A stretch of 64,000 nucleotides of DNA, from contig DATJAY010000033.1 in assembly GCA_035515795.1 (NCBI GenBank), positions 38,753 through 102,752 on the forward strand, read 5' to 3'. The notes under the pieces were generated by a model. It had not been told where the DNA came from. It was given only the letters and a program-made list of their open reading frames with translations, and did not search any database. The DNA is from Candidatus Acidiferrales bacterium. Its GTDB lineage: Bacteria; Bacteroidota; Ignavibacteria; Kryptoniales; JAKASW01. Every line of letters starts with the position of its first letter. Position 1 is the stretch's first letter. This document shows positions 1 to 8,860 of the stretch, piece after piece. Made by a program: the position numbers and the translations under genes.

Positions 1-1578
1 TATTGAAGGCTCATCTATGACGTACAATACGCCGGTCAGCTGTGACCCGATCTGGGTTGCCAGCCTAATCCGCTGCGACTCACCGCCTGATAAAGTTCCC
101 GACGGGCGGTTAAGATTCAAATAATTCAAACCGACATTCAGCAGGAACGCGAGTCTCGTCTTGATCTCGTGGAGGATAGGTTGAGCAATTTTCTGATTTC
201 TTTTAGGAAGAGTCAAGTTCTTGAAAATATTTTCTACTTTATCGATCGAGCCGCTCACAACGTCGTCAATTGTTGTGGACCTGCCATCGCCGTCGATGAC
301 TCTTACAAATCTGCTTTCAGGTTTCAAGCGCGTGCCGTCACAGATCTCGCAAGTTGTGAAAGGCAAGTGAGCTTCGATGTCTTTATACATATCTCCGAAG
401 TACGCCTCGAAATCGAGGTTACGAAGCATCGGGACAAGTCCCTCAAATTTTGTCCCGAGATTTGAAATTGACACCCCGGCGAACTTAATCCTTTTCTGCG
501 AACCCTTTTGATTTTTGCCGAAGAACAGAAGGTCGCGAATCGTAGAGTCAAATTCCTTAAACGGCGTACCGGCATTGACGCCGTGAGGTTCAAGCATTCG
601 GTTCAAGATGCTCATCAGGAAAAAATCATCGCGTCTTGGAAACAATAATGCACCTTCGGTGATCGAAAGCCCTGGAGCGGTAACGATGGCATCCGGCGTG
701 ATATTTCTGCTGAGGCCGATTCCGTTGCAGTTGCGGCACATTCCGAATTTTGAGTTGAACGAGAAAGAGTTAGGCGCAAGGTCAGGGTAGCTCGTTCCGC
801 ATTTTGGACATGATCTTAGCCGGCTGAAAAAAATATCTTTTTTGAGATCATAATCATGGATGATAACTGTGCCCGCTCCTCTTTCGAGCGAGAGCTTCAG
901 CGAGTCTCTTAGTCTCGGGGAAACCTTTTTTTGGATTTTTAGTTTGTCGACGACGAGCTCGATCGTGTGGGTTGAATAACGTGAAACTTCCATCCCCTCA
1001 TTGAGGTCGCGCAAGCTTCCGTCGACTCTCACTTGAACAAATCCTTCTGCCATCAGCTCTTTGAAAAGTTCACGGTAATGTCCCTTTCTCCCGATGACGA
1101 GCGGTGCGAGTAGCAGAATGTTTTTATTGTTGAGATCGCTCAGGATTGTTTGCAGAATCTGCTCATGCGTCTGTTGCTGCACGGGAATATTGCAATTTAC
1201 GCAGAATTGTGTCCCGACTTTTGCGAAGAGGAGCCGGACATAGTCGTAAATTTCGGTGACCGTTCCGACCGTAGAATGAGGATTGGTGCTGATGGTTTTT
1301 TGTTCGATTGCCACAGAGGGACTCAGCCCTTCAATCAAATCAACATCCGGTCGTTCAAGTATTTCAAGGAACTGCCGGGCGTAGGCCATCATGGTCTCCA
1401 GGTAACGCCGCTGTCCTTCGGCATAAATTGTGTCGAAGGCCAGAGATGATTTTCCGCTTCCGCTGAGCCCGGTGATGACTATGAATTTGTCCCGGGGCAA
1501 ATCTAAATCTATTGACTTCAGATTATGCTGCCGCGCGCCGCGGATCGTGATGTTGCTTGTATCGGGTTTTTCTTCCAT
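1..1578 (-). CDS. uvrA: Excinuclease ABC subunit A, N-terminal part (cut by window edge)
   Basis: UvrA is the damage-recognition ATPase of nucleotide excision repair, working with UvrB and UvrC in the cytoplasm. The minus-strand frame is open from ATG 1578 to base 1, giving 526 residues with no stop. Walker A (GLSGSGKSS) lies at residues 37-45, followed by the family's Q-loop region (FDTIYAEGQRRYLE). Zinc-finger cysteines CVNC and CPKC/CRNC follow, and then an ABC signature (LSGGESQRIRLA) just before the window start. About 400 C-terminal residues, including the second ATPase module, lie outside the window. It is divergent from the ATP-grasp gene, with about 47 bp between the chosen starts, so the two promoters must sit very close together. 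Identification is firm. Confidence 0.96.
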   Translation of the reverse strand, partial: MEEKPDTSNITIRGARQHNLKSIDLDLPRDKFIVITGLSGSGKSSLAFDTIYAEGQRRYLETMMAYARQFLEILERPDVDLIEGLSPSVAIEQKTISTNPHSTVGTVTEIYDYVRLLFAKVGTQFCVNCNIPVQQQTHEQILQTILSDLNNKNILLLAPLVIGRKGHYRELFKELMAEGFVQVRVDGSLRDLNEGMEVSRYSTHTIELVVDKLKIQKKVSPRLRDSLKLSLERGAGTVIIHDYDLKKDIFFSRLRSCPKCGTSYPDLAPNSFSFNSKFGMCRNCNGIGLSRNITPDAIVTAPGLSITEGALLFPRRDDFFLMSILNRMLEPHGVNAGTPFKEFDSTIRDLLFFGKNQKGSQKRIKFAGVSISNLGTKFEGLVPMLRNLDFEAYFGDMYKDIEAHLPFTTCEICDGTRLKPESRFVRVIDGDGRSTTIDDVVSGSIDKVENIFKNLTLPKRNQKIAQPILHEIKTRLAFLLNVGLNYLNLNRPSGTLSGGESQRIRLATQIGSQLTGVLYVIDEPSI

Positions 1579-1625
1579 TCGAGTTCCGAATTTACGCCGA
1601 ACCGTCGCGAGATTCAATTCAAAAA

Positions 1626-2690
1626 GTGAGACACGACGTTTCGAAGGCGTGTGACTTAGACTGCACGGATTGGTCGATTTTTGCCGGTCATTATCGAGCC
1701 CGGATATGTGCGCCGCAAAAGCTCGGGGATGTTAATGTGCTGGTTCTTTACCCTCAAGAAATATTAAATTTGTCCCGGATGAGAACCTTAGACTGCGGCA
1801 TATTTTACGAATGGGAATACGATAAAGATTTTGTGTCTATCCTCTCGAACGAATTGAAGTCGGCAAATCTGTCGAATAAGATTTTCGCGCGGGACGAGTT
1901 TGGTCCCGTTCTCGAGAAGCTGCATCGCAAAACTCTGGCGTTCAGAACAATTGTCGACCGTGCATCGGACGTTGATGACATCTGTGAATCGATAGTGAAT
2001 TTTCATAAGTGCCGTCAGGGCTTCGTCTTGAATGATCCCGAAAAAGTGCGCCATTCTTCCGACAAGGCTTCGATGCATCTCGAATTTATGACGGCCGGAG
2101 TTTACGTCCCTTATACAATCATAATCTCGCCGTATAATGCTCAACAGGAGATCAAGCTGAGCATTGATGAACTGGCTTGCCTGGGCAGGCCGTTCATAAT
2201 CAAGCCGGCGAATACAACCGGCGGAGGGATCGGCGTCATCACCGGTGCTGAAAGCCTGCGTGAAGTGATAGATACCCGGCAGCACAACAAGGACGACAAG
2301 TATCTCCTGCAAAGAAAAATTGAGCCTACGATGCTCGAAAATCGACGCGCCTGGTTCAGGCCGTTTTATGTGTTTGGGAAAATCTTTATTTGCTGGTGGG
2401 ATGATCGGTCCCATGTTTACTTCGAGACGTCGAACTCTGAGATCGAAAAACATAACCTTCAGGAGATCGAGAGAGTTGCGAGGAAAATTCATGACGTGTG
2501 CGGGCTGGATTTTTTTTCAACCGAGATTGCACTTTCGACTTCAGGGCAATTTATTGTCATTGATTATGTCAATGAAATGTGCGACATGCGAGTGAAGTCA
2601 AATCACTTTGACGGCGTTCCGGATGCCGTCGTTGAAGCAATCGCGAAGCAAATAGGATTTGGATTATCGAATCAATGTCATAAGGAGTAA
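1626..2690 (+). CDS. ATP-grasp domain protein (RimK/carboxylate-amine ligase-like)
   Basis: The protein has about 354 residues. Its C-terminal half reads as an ATP-grasp fold: a lysine in FIIKPANTTGGG (glycine-rich loop), a hydrophobic strand LLQRKIEP, and a metal-binding end (FSTEIALS ... FIVIDYVNEMCDMR). ATP-grasp enzymes join a carboxylate to an amine or thiol through an acyl-phosphate; the substrate cannot be read from the sequence. The frame is open back to ATG 1557, but that would overlap the divergent uvrA start. GTG 1626 avoids the overlap, though it has no clear ribosome-binding site, so the start is uncertain. The stop is followed without a gap by the next ATG, whose ribosome-binding site (AAGGAG) lies in this gene's last codons, so the two are an operon. 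Confidence 0.75.
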   Translation: MRHDVSKACDLDCTDWSIFAGHYRARICAPQKLGDVNVLVLYPQEILNLSRMRTLDCGIFYEWEYDKDFVSILSNELKSANLSNKIFARDEFGPVLEKLHRKTLAFRTIVDRASDVDDICESIVNFHKCRQGFVLNDPEKVRHSSDKASMHLEFMTAGVYVPYTIIISPYNAQQEIKLSIDELACLGRPFIIKPANTTGGGIGVITGAESLREVIDTRQHNKDDKYLLQRKIEPTMLENRRAWFRPFYVFGKIFICWWDDRSHVYFETSNSEIEKHNLQEIERVARKIHDVCGLDFFSTEIALSTSGQFIVIDYVNEMCDMRVKSNHFDGVPDAVVEAIAKQIGFGLSNQCHKE

Positions 2691-4346
2691 ATGATTAAAC
2701 CTGAATTAGCAGATGAAGGCCGCTTTGATGATGCTGTGTTCTCCGTCGTAGACGTCGAAACAACCGGCTCCGTGGCATCGGGAGAAAGAATGATAGAATT
2801 CGCAGCTTATAAAGTCCGTAATGGCAGAATTGTCGACGAATATACCACTCTGCTGAATCCCGGCAGACATATTCCGAATTTCATCCGAAACATGACCGGC
2901 ATAAGCAACGAAATGGTTTACGACGCTCCCTCGTTCGGAGAAGTTGCCGGCAGGATATACGATTTTTTGTCGGAGACGATTTTTACCGCCCACAATTCAC
3001 ACTTCGATTACTCCTTCGTTAGAAACGAAATGGCGATGGCAGGGTTCGATTTTGATATGCCGCAGCTTTGTACCAGGAAATTGAGTTCTAGAGTTTTCCC
3101 GCAGCTTCCAAGGAAAGCACTGGATCATGTATGTCGTCACCTTGGAATAAAAATAAGTGCAAGACATCGTGCGTATGGCGATGCACGGGCGACTGCACAT
3201 TTGTTGATAGAATTGCTGGAGTTGATTGCCGAACGACACGAGGTCGTTGGAGTTGATGAGCTTCTCCGCTTTCAAAATGTCTCGGCGAGTATTGATCGCC
3301 ACAAAAACCAGAATGTCTTCAAGAATGCAATGATGAGGGCGCCGAATTTACCGGGTGTTTATAGAGTTCATGGTGCTGACGGTGAGATTGTTTATGCAGG
3401 CAAGGCGAAGAATCTAAAACTCCGACTTGCGTCTTACCTCACGCAAAATGAAAAAGATTCAACGAAAGTCAGGAAGATGATTCAGGAAGCGAGGGGGATC
3501 GAGTTTGAAATTGCCGCGTCCGAGTTGGCCGCGTTCATGAGAGAACTCCAGCTTATCAGGCAACATCAGCCCAAGTTTAATTCTTTGCTGGTGAACCCGA
3601 GGCGGTTCCCGTTCATCAAGCTCTCGACCGAAAGCAAGTTCGACACATTGGATGTTGTCTATGAATTGGACGGAGCCGGAAGATATTATGGACCGTTCGA
3701 AAATTCCTTCATTGCCGAACAAGTTCTCTTAGCCGCCGACAAATATTTTAAGCTGGTAAAATGTGAAAATGATTTCGCCAGGCCGTTCGATCCTTGTCTT
3801 TATTTCCACATCGAAAGATGCATGGCCCCATGCCGGGGGGATATCGGCATTTCTGAATATGAAAGGGAAGTCGAGGCGGTCGAAGAGTTTCTTTCGGGAT
3901 CGTTTGAGAAACTGACATCCGAATTGAGGCTGAAACTCGATGAGCTTTCAAAGAAGCTTGAGTTCGAGGAGGCGATTGAGATGAGAGATTTGATTGAGGT
4001 CCTTGAAAAAACCTCTTCTCGCTTGAAACTCCTTGATGGTCCGCTAAGCAGGGCGAATTTTGTCTGCGGCTGGCTTCGTGAAAATGAGTATGAACTTTAC
4101 GCCGTGCGGCGTGGATTCCTGACAGGGCCCAAAGTTGCTGCCGATGCTGAACTCGAGTCCGGATTGAAACTCCTGCTCAGCGGGTCTCCTATTGCGGGTG
4201 ATTTTGTCCCCTTGCGAATTATTCTGAACTATGCGCTAAAAAATCCTCAAGGTTTTTTCAAGATCGACGCAAAGGGAACGGAGTCTGAGCTGGCCCAAAA
4301 AATAAAAACCGCTGTCGGTCACGTCTCAACAGCGGTTCACAAATAA
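2691..4346 (+). CDS. DEDDh 3'-5' exonuclease fused to a GIY-YIG (UvrC-like) nuclease
   Basis: This 551-residue two-nuclease fusion has a DnaQ-like exonuclease at the N-terminus. The first motif VDVETTG holds D21 and E23, then HNSHFDYSF, and finally HRAYGDA with the catalytic His and Asp. Residues from about 217 form a UvrC-type GIY-YIG domain (GVY at 222-224, YAG at 235-237, arginine in KLRLASY). A UvrC-like cysteine patch (CLYFHIERCMAPC) and a UVR-like helical segment (about 413-440) follow. It lacks the UvrC C-terminal RNase H and HhH domains, like Cho and the mycobacterial DnaQ-UvrC fusions. The likely role is an accessory incision and trimming nuclease in DNA repair, which fits the nearby uvrA. 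It starts at ATG right after the preceding stop, with a strong ribosome-binding site. Confidence 0.9.
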   Translation: MIKPELADEGRFDDAVFSVVDVETTGSVASGERMIEFAAYKVRNGRIVDEYTTLLNPGRHIPNFIRNMTGISNEMVYDAPSFGEVAGRIYDFLSETIFTAHNSHFDYSFVRNEMAMAGFDFDMPQLCTRKLSSRVFPQLPRKALDHVCRHLGIKISARHRAYGDARATAHLLIELLELIAERHEVVGVDELLRFQNVSASIDRHKNQNVFKNAMMRAPNLPGVYRVHGADGEIVYAGKAKNLKLRLASYLTQNEKDSTKVRKMIQEARGIEFEIAASELAAFMRELQLIRQHQPKFNSLLVNPRRFPFIKLSTESKFDTLDVVYELDGAGRYYGPFENSFIAEQVLLAADKYFKLVKCENDFARPFDPCLYFHIERCMAPCRGDIGISEYEREVEAVEEFLSGSFEKLTSELRLKLDELSKKLEFEEAIEMRDLIEVLEKTSSRLKLLDGPLSRANFVCGWLRENEYELYAVRRGFLTGPKVAADAELESGLKLLLSGSPIAGDFVPLRIILNYALKNPQGFFKIDAKGTESELAQKIKTAVGHVSTAVHK

Positions 4347-4362
4347 AGATTGCTCTAATATT

Positions 4363-5148
4363 TTACAATTGGCTCAAATATTTCTTCGCCTGAGTAGCGT
4401 CTTTGGAATTCGGATATTTCTGGCCGAGCGATTCCCAGGTGGATCGTGCATTATCTTTGTCGCCCAATCGCACATAAGCCAGTCCGAGCATTAAGTACGC
4501 ATCCTCTGCCTTCCAGCTTTTCTGATAGCTAGTAGTCTTCTGAAATTCCTTTACAGCCTTGTCATAGTGTTTGGTAGAATAGTAAGCCATGCCGAGCCAA
4601 TAATGAGCATTGCTCATTAAGGGGTCATCGACTGAACTTGCAGTCAAACTTTCCAGCTGGGGAGTTGCTTGTTTATATTTCCTTGCTAGACAAAGTTTTA
4701 CCGCCGCATCGTAAGATTTCTTGAATTCGGTGTTCGACGTGACCGGAGATACAGTCCCCAGTTTTTCGGATTCGGCTCCTTTTGCCATCAAGTCGCGATT
4801 AATTTGTTTCTGGACGGCAAGTTCAGAATCCAGCGCGCTGACGCGGGCCTGCAGATCCTGAAGATCCTGCCACTGCTGGCTGCTCTGTCCGAGCTTCGAG
4901 GTGATATCGGCCACCTTTGCATTCAAAGCCTTCTTGTCCTGGTCAAGCTGCGCATTCGTTTTTGTCAATTGGTCGTTATCGGCCTGTAATCTTGCATTTT
5001 CCGTGCGTAAGGAATCAATCACCGAATCCGGCGGTGTTTGACCCGAATCCGTCGTCTGCACTTCGCTTCCACAGCCGCTGAGAACCAGGTTTGCTCCGAA
5101 AAGGAAAGCGATTAAAAGAAATGATGCCCCTTGCAGTAACTGTTTCAT
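4363..5148 (-). CDS. TPR lipoprotein, YbgF/CpoB-like
   Basis: The 261-residue protein has a lipoprotein signal peptide. A charged start and hydrophobic core end in the lipobox LSGC, so lipid attachment is expected near residue 26. Residues about 45-120 are a heptad-rich coiled coil (LRTENARLQADNDQLTKTN and on). From about 135 there are tetratricopeptide-like repeats (AHYWLGMAYYSTKHYDKAV; DAYLMLGLAYVRLGDKDNA). Coiled coil plus C-terminal TPRs is the layout of YbgF/CpoB, which sits in the envelope with Tol-Pal, but no tol genes are next to it, so only the architecture is claimed. It converges on the exonuclease-GIY-YIG gene with a 16-bp gap and no visible terminator. Confidence 0.8.
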   Translation of the reverse strand: MKQLLQGASFLLIAFLFGANLVLSGCGSEVQTTDSGQTPPDSVIDSLRTENARLQADNDQLTKTNAQLDQDKKALNAKVADITSKLGQSSQQWQDLQDLQARVSALDSELAVQKQINRDLMAKGAESEKLGTVSPVTSNTEFKKSYDAAVKLCLARKYKQATPQLESLTASSVDDPLMSNAHYWLGMAYYSTKHYDKAVKEFQKTTSYQKSWKAEDAYLMLGLAYVRLGDKDNARSTWESLGQKYPNSKDATQAKKYLSQL

Positions 5149-5332
5149 ATATTTTCCTCCTCGATTTTAGTTAACGAGTCGAATGAAATTAGATAAAGCT
5201 GGCTTAAAAGTCAAGAAAATCGACCCCGAATTTTTCCTGCTCGTTTTGCTGACGCCGAGTAACTTGCGGATGGCTTTTATCGCCCTCTTTAGATAGATTT
5301 AAAATAATTTTAAAAACGGCGGAGTAATTTAT

Positions 5333-8300
5333 TTGTTCGGGAAGTCGGTTCCACAAGTCGCTGAATTTCATATCTCACGAAAGGCGCGGGAACGTCTCAA
5401 TTTTGATGACTCTCTCTTCGCATCGTCGGGCGATGTTATTTTCCCGAATTTTCGGGCTATCCAGAGTTTTGCAGACAAGATTAATGCAGAAAGCTTTCGA
5501 GCGAGAGGTTTTAGAAGAGACTCATCGGTCTCTCCCGGCGAGATTAGCGCGATGGGGCTATTCCATGAAGTGCTCCATTTTGTGATCAATTCCTATGTAG
5601 ATGAAATCAGTCCCAAGGCGTTTGTTCATCTTGAGGATCATCTGAAAAAAAGCATCGGTGCTTCGGAGTTTGAGGACGCCGCTCACAAGTTTGTTGAATT
5701 ATTTCCCCCGACTTCGGTATATCGAGGAGAAGAATCGGTTGATGAATATCTCCGCAAATCGGATGGCGGCAAATCGAATCGCCAGATGATTTTGGTAGAA
5801 TCAATTTTGCTCTGGTTGGAAAATCTTAATCCCGCATTCGTTTCAATCTCCTCGCTCATCGATGATAAAGAACTGAAGAGCGAATCGAAGTATGACCGTA
5901 TCATAGCTGATGCAGACAAGTTCTTTGATACGCAGCCCACATTCTCATCAGTAGGACCGCCGCTTTTAAAAATGCTTCGCGCTCCGATGGAGGTTCATCC
6001 GAACTCGATTTCCGAACAGCTTCAGTTCATTGCAAAACATTGGGAGAAAATTCTATCGAAATCCCCGTTTCTTCTCAGGCTCCTTACAGCGGTCGATATT
6101 TTAAAAGAGGAGGGAAAATATTTTTTGATGCTTGCCCAATCGCAGGCGGATAAGAGTAAAGTTCCAAAAGTTAGCCACTCTCAATTCGGCGGCCTGGGTG
6201 AAAGTGTGTATCAGAGTGTCCCACAATTCAGAGGACAGGAGTTTGAAAGCGAAAATTTCAGCGCTGACTTGAACTGGATGCCAAACGTTGTGTTGATCGC
6301 AAAGAGCGCATTCGTCTGGCTCGACCAGTTGAGCAAGAAATATCGAAGATCGATCACAAGACTTGATCAAATCCCGGACGAAGAGCTCGATATTCTGGCG
6401 AGTCGCGGATTCACCGGACTATGGCTGATAGGAATTTGGGAACGAAGTCATGCATCAAAAAGGATCAAGCATCTCAATGGAAACATCGATGCGGTTGCCT
6501 CCGCTTATTCACTAAACTCATATGATGTTTGCTCGGATCTTGGCGGGGACGCTGCGTTCGCGAATTTGAAGGACCGGGCAATGAAACGCGGCATCCGATT
6601 GGCGAGCGACATGGTCCCGAACCATATGGGAATTGATTCGACATGGGTAATAAATCATCCCGATTGGTTTCTGAGCACAGATTATCCTCCCTTTCCGAAT
6701 TACACCTTCAACGGACCTGATTTGGGCAATGACGATCGCGTAGGAATATTTATCGAAGATGGATATTGGACAAAAAAGGACGCGGCTGTCGTATTCAAGC
6801 GGCTTGACCGTTGGACGGGAGACGTAAGATATATTTATCACGGCAATGATGGTACACACATGCCATGGAACGATACCGCGCAGTTGGATTTCACAAGACC
6901 CGAAGTCAGGGAAGCAGTGATCCGGACGATATTGCACGTCGCACGGAAGTTCCCGATCATTCGCTTTGATGCAGCCATGGTGCTGGCGAAGAAGCACATT
7001 CAGAGACTCTGGTTTCCCGAACCGGGAACCGGCGGAGCGATTCCTTCCCGCTCGAACTGCTCCATGACAAAGGAGCATTTCGATTCCGTTATTCCGAATG
7101 AGTTTTGGCGAGAAGTTGTCGACCGCATACAAAAGGAAGTTCCGGATACGCTGCTTCTTGCCGAAGCATTCTGGCTTATGGAGGGTTATTTTGTGCGCAC
7201 GCTCGGGATGCATCGTGTTTACAACAGTGCATTCATGAACATGCTTAAGCGGGAAGAGAATGCTAATTACCGGCAGGTAGTAAAAAATGTTTTGGAGTAT
7301 AATCCGCAAATACTTAAACGCTACGTAAACTTTCTAAATAATCCCGACGAAGAAACTGCGATTGCACAATTCGGAAAAGACGATAAATATTTTGGGGTAT
7401 GTCTGATGATGGCGACTATGCCGGGACTTCCGATGTTTGGACACGGACAAATCGAAGGGTTCACCGAAAAATACGGCATGGAATACAGCCGCGCTTACCG
7501 CGATGAATCTCCTGATAACAATCTTGTGTCGCGGCACGAGCGGGAGATATTTCCGCTGCTGAAAAAGAGACGCCTCTTCAGCGAAATGGATAATTTCCTG
7601 ATGTATGACCTTGCCTCAGGAGACGTTAACGAAGATGTCTTTGCTTACAGCAATCGATTCGGCGACGAGGGATCTCTTGTGGTTTTTAATAATCGTTATT
7701 CGCAAGCCGCGGGGTGGATAAAAAATTCCGTAGGCTTCCGCGACAACAATGGGAAAGTCGTCCAAAGAACTCTCCAGGACGGACTCCAACTCAAGGGAGG
7801 CAAAAACGATTACTTGATTTTTGAAGATGTGACGACTCATCTCGAGTACATAAGGTCGGTAACATCGTTAAAGAGGGATGGACTCTATGTCGAGCTTGGC
7901 GCGTACAAGTACAACGTGTTTATGAATTTCCGGGAAGTGCGTGCTACCGACTATAAACCTTATGGTGAATTATGCAGCGCGTTGAACGGCAAAGGGACTA
8001 GTTCGATTGAAGATGCTCTTCAGGATTATAAGCTGCGGGATGTCCACGCCGCTTTTTATGAAGCCATGAACGCGGGGAGCTTAAGGCACATTGTGGGCGG
8101 CACTGAAGATGGAAGGCTAAGAAAAGAGAGGGAAAAGGTTCTCGCAGAAAAGAGTGAGAAACTTATTTCTGCAGTCTCGGCATATGAACATCTGAAGGGT
8201 AGTAAGACCGGCGCGAACAACGAGATGACCGAATTTCGTGTGCTGCAAGATTTGAGAAAGATTCTGGATGAGTTGAAGGCTCAGAGTCTGAGCGCCAGAC

Positions 8301-8860
8301 TTCCATCAATAGAAGATTCCCTGTTCGGATGGCGGGTGATAATTCTCTGGCTTTTGCTGGATCGAATTAAAGAGATTTTCTTCGACGAAAGAAGAGTCAT
8401 TCATCCTTTTGAAGATTGGCGCCTGATTCCCCAAGTCGTATCATGTTTTCGCGAACTTGGCTTGGAAGAAAGGCTTGCGGAGTATGAATCGAAGATAGTA
8501 GGAGAAATGATCGAACTCATCGGCAACGAGGAAAATACCAGTCTTCTCCAGATGATTATCCGGGCAATGAAGAGAGATTCCTTTCGCGGTTTGATTGGCG
8601 TGAATGTTTATGATGGAATAAGTTGGTTCAACAAAGAACGGTTCGAAGATTTTCTAGGTTATTTGACATTAGCCGTACTGATCAAGGAAATTGCCGGTAT
8701 ATCTAAGAAAAAATCGGACGCGATAAAACCAGTTTTAAAGAACACAGTTAATGCTTCGTCAAGGATTGAAAGATTAGCGGCAAAAACAAATTACAGGCTT
8801 GATGATTTTTTCGAAGCGTTGCTTGACTTTCAGAAGATTCCTAATAAAGTGAGGTTTTGA
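5333..8860 (+). CDS. Large GH13 alpha-amylase family protein
   Basis: The protein has 1175 residues, much longer than a typical 450-650 residue amylase. The first ~330 residues are unrecognised and helical in character. A GH13 (beta/alpha)8 barrel follows with region I DMVPNHMG (D426), region II IIRFDAAM (nucleophile candidate D546) and region III LLLAEAFW (acid/base candidate E611). Region IV reads FLNNPDE, keeping the aspartate (D672) but with Pro in place of the usual His. The last ~350 residues are again unrecognised. The start is TTG with GGAG upstream. No signal peptide is visible, so it should act in the cytoplasm on an alpha-glucan or a glucosyl donor; the exact substrate cannot be assigned. 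The stop overlaps the symporter start, so the two are probably coupled. Confidence 0.85.
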   Translation: MFGKSVPQVAEFHISRKARERLNFDDSLFASSGDVIFPNFRAIQSFADKINAESFRARGFRRDSSVSPGEISAMGLFHEVLHFVINSYVDEISPKAFVHLEDHLKKSIGASEFEDAAHKFVELFPPTSVYRGEESVDEYLRKSDGGKSNRQMILVESILLWLENLNPAFVSISSLIDDKELKSESKYDRIIADADKFFDTQPTFSSVGPPLLKMLRAPMEVHPNSISEQLQFIAKHWEKILSKSPFLLRLLTAVDILKEEGKYFLMLAQSQADKSKVPKVSHSQFGGLGESVYQSVPQFRGQEFESENFSADLNWMPNVVLIAKSAFVWLDQLSKKYRRSITRLDQIPDEELDILASRGFTGLWLIGIWERSHASKRIKHLNGNIDAVASAYSLNSYDVCSDLGGDAAFANLKDRAMKRGIRLASDMVPNHMGIDSTWVINHPDWFLSTDYPPFPNYTFNGPDLGNDDRVGIFIEDGYWTKKDAAVVFKRLDRWTGDVRYIYHGNDGTHMPWNDTAQLDFTRPEVREAVIRTILHVARKFPIIRFDAAMVLAKKHIQRLWFPEPGTGGAIPSRSNCSMTKEHFDSVIPNEFWREVVDRIQKEVPDTLLLAEAFWLMEGYFVRTLGMHRVYNSAFMNMLKREENANYRQVVKNVLEYNPQILKRYVNFLNNPDEETAIAQFGKDDKYFGVCLMMATMPGLPMFGHGQIEGFTEKYGMEYSRAYRDESPDNNLVSRHEREIFPLLKKRRLFSEMDNFLMYDLASGDVNEDVFAYSNRFGDEGSLVVFNNRYSQAAGWIKNSVGFRDNNGKVVQRTLQDGLQLKGGKNDYLIFEDVTTHLEYIRSVTSLKRDGLYVELGAYKYNVFMNFREVRATDYKPYGELCSALNGKGTSSIEDALQDYKLRDVHAAFYEAMNAGSLRHIVGGTEDGRLRKEREKVLAEKSEKLISAVSAYEHLKGSKTGANNEMTEFRVLQDLRKILDELKAQSLSARLPSIEDSLFGWRVIILWLLLDRIKEIFFDERRVIHPFEDWRLIPQVVSCFRELGLEERLAEYESKIVGEMIELIGNEENTSLLQMIIRAMKRDSFRGLIGVNVYDGISWFNKERFEDFLGYLTLAVLIKEIAGISKKKSDAIKPVLKNTVNASSRIERLAAKTNYRLDDFFEALLDFQKIPNKVRF

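Noticed and set aside
1788..2492. 234-codon minus frame in the ATP-grasp gene
   Set aside because: Shadow of the ATP-grasp motifs on the plus strand.
6518..7309. 263-codon minus frame inside the GH13 gene
   Set aside because: Antisense to the catalytic barrel motifs; no family pattern and no ribosome-binding site.
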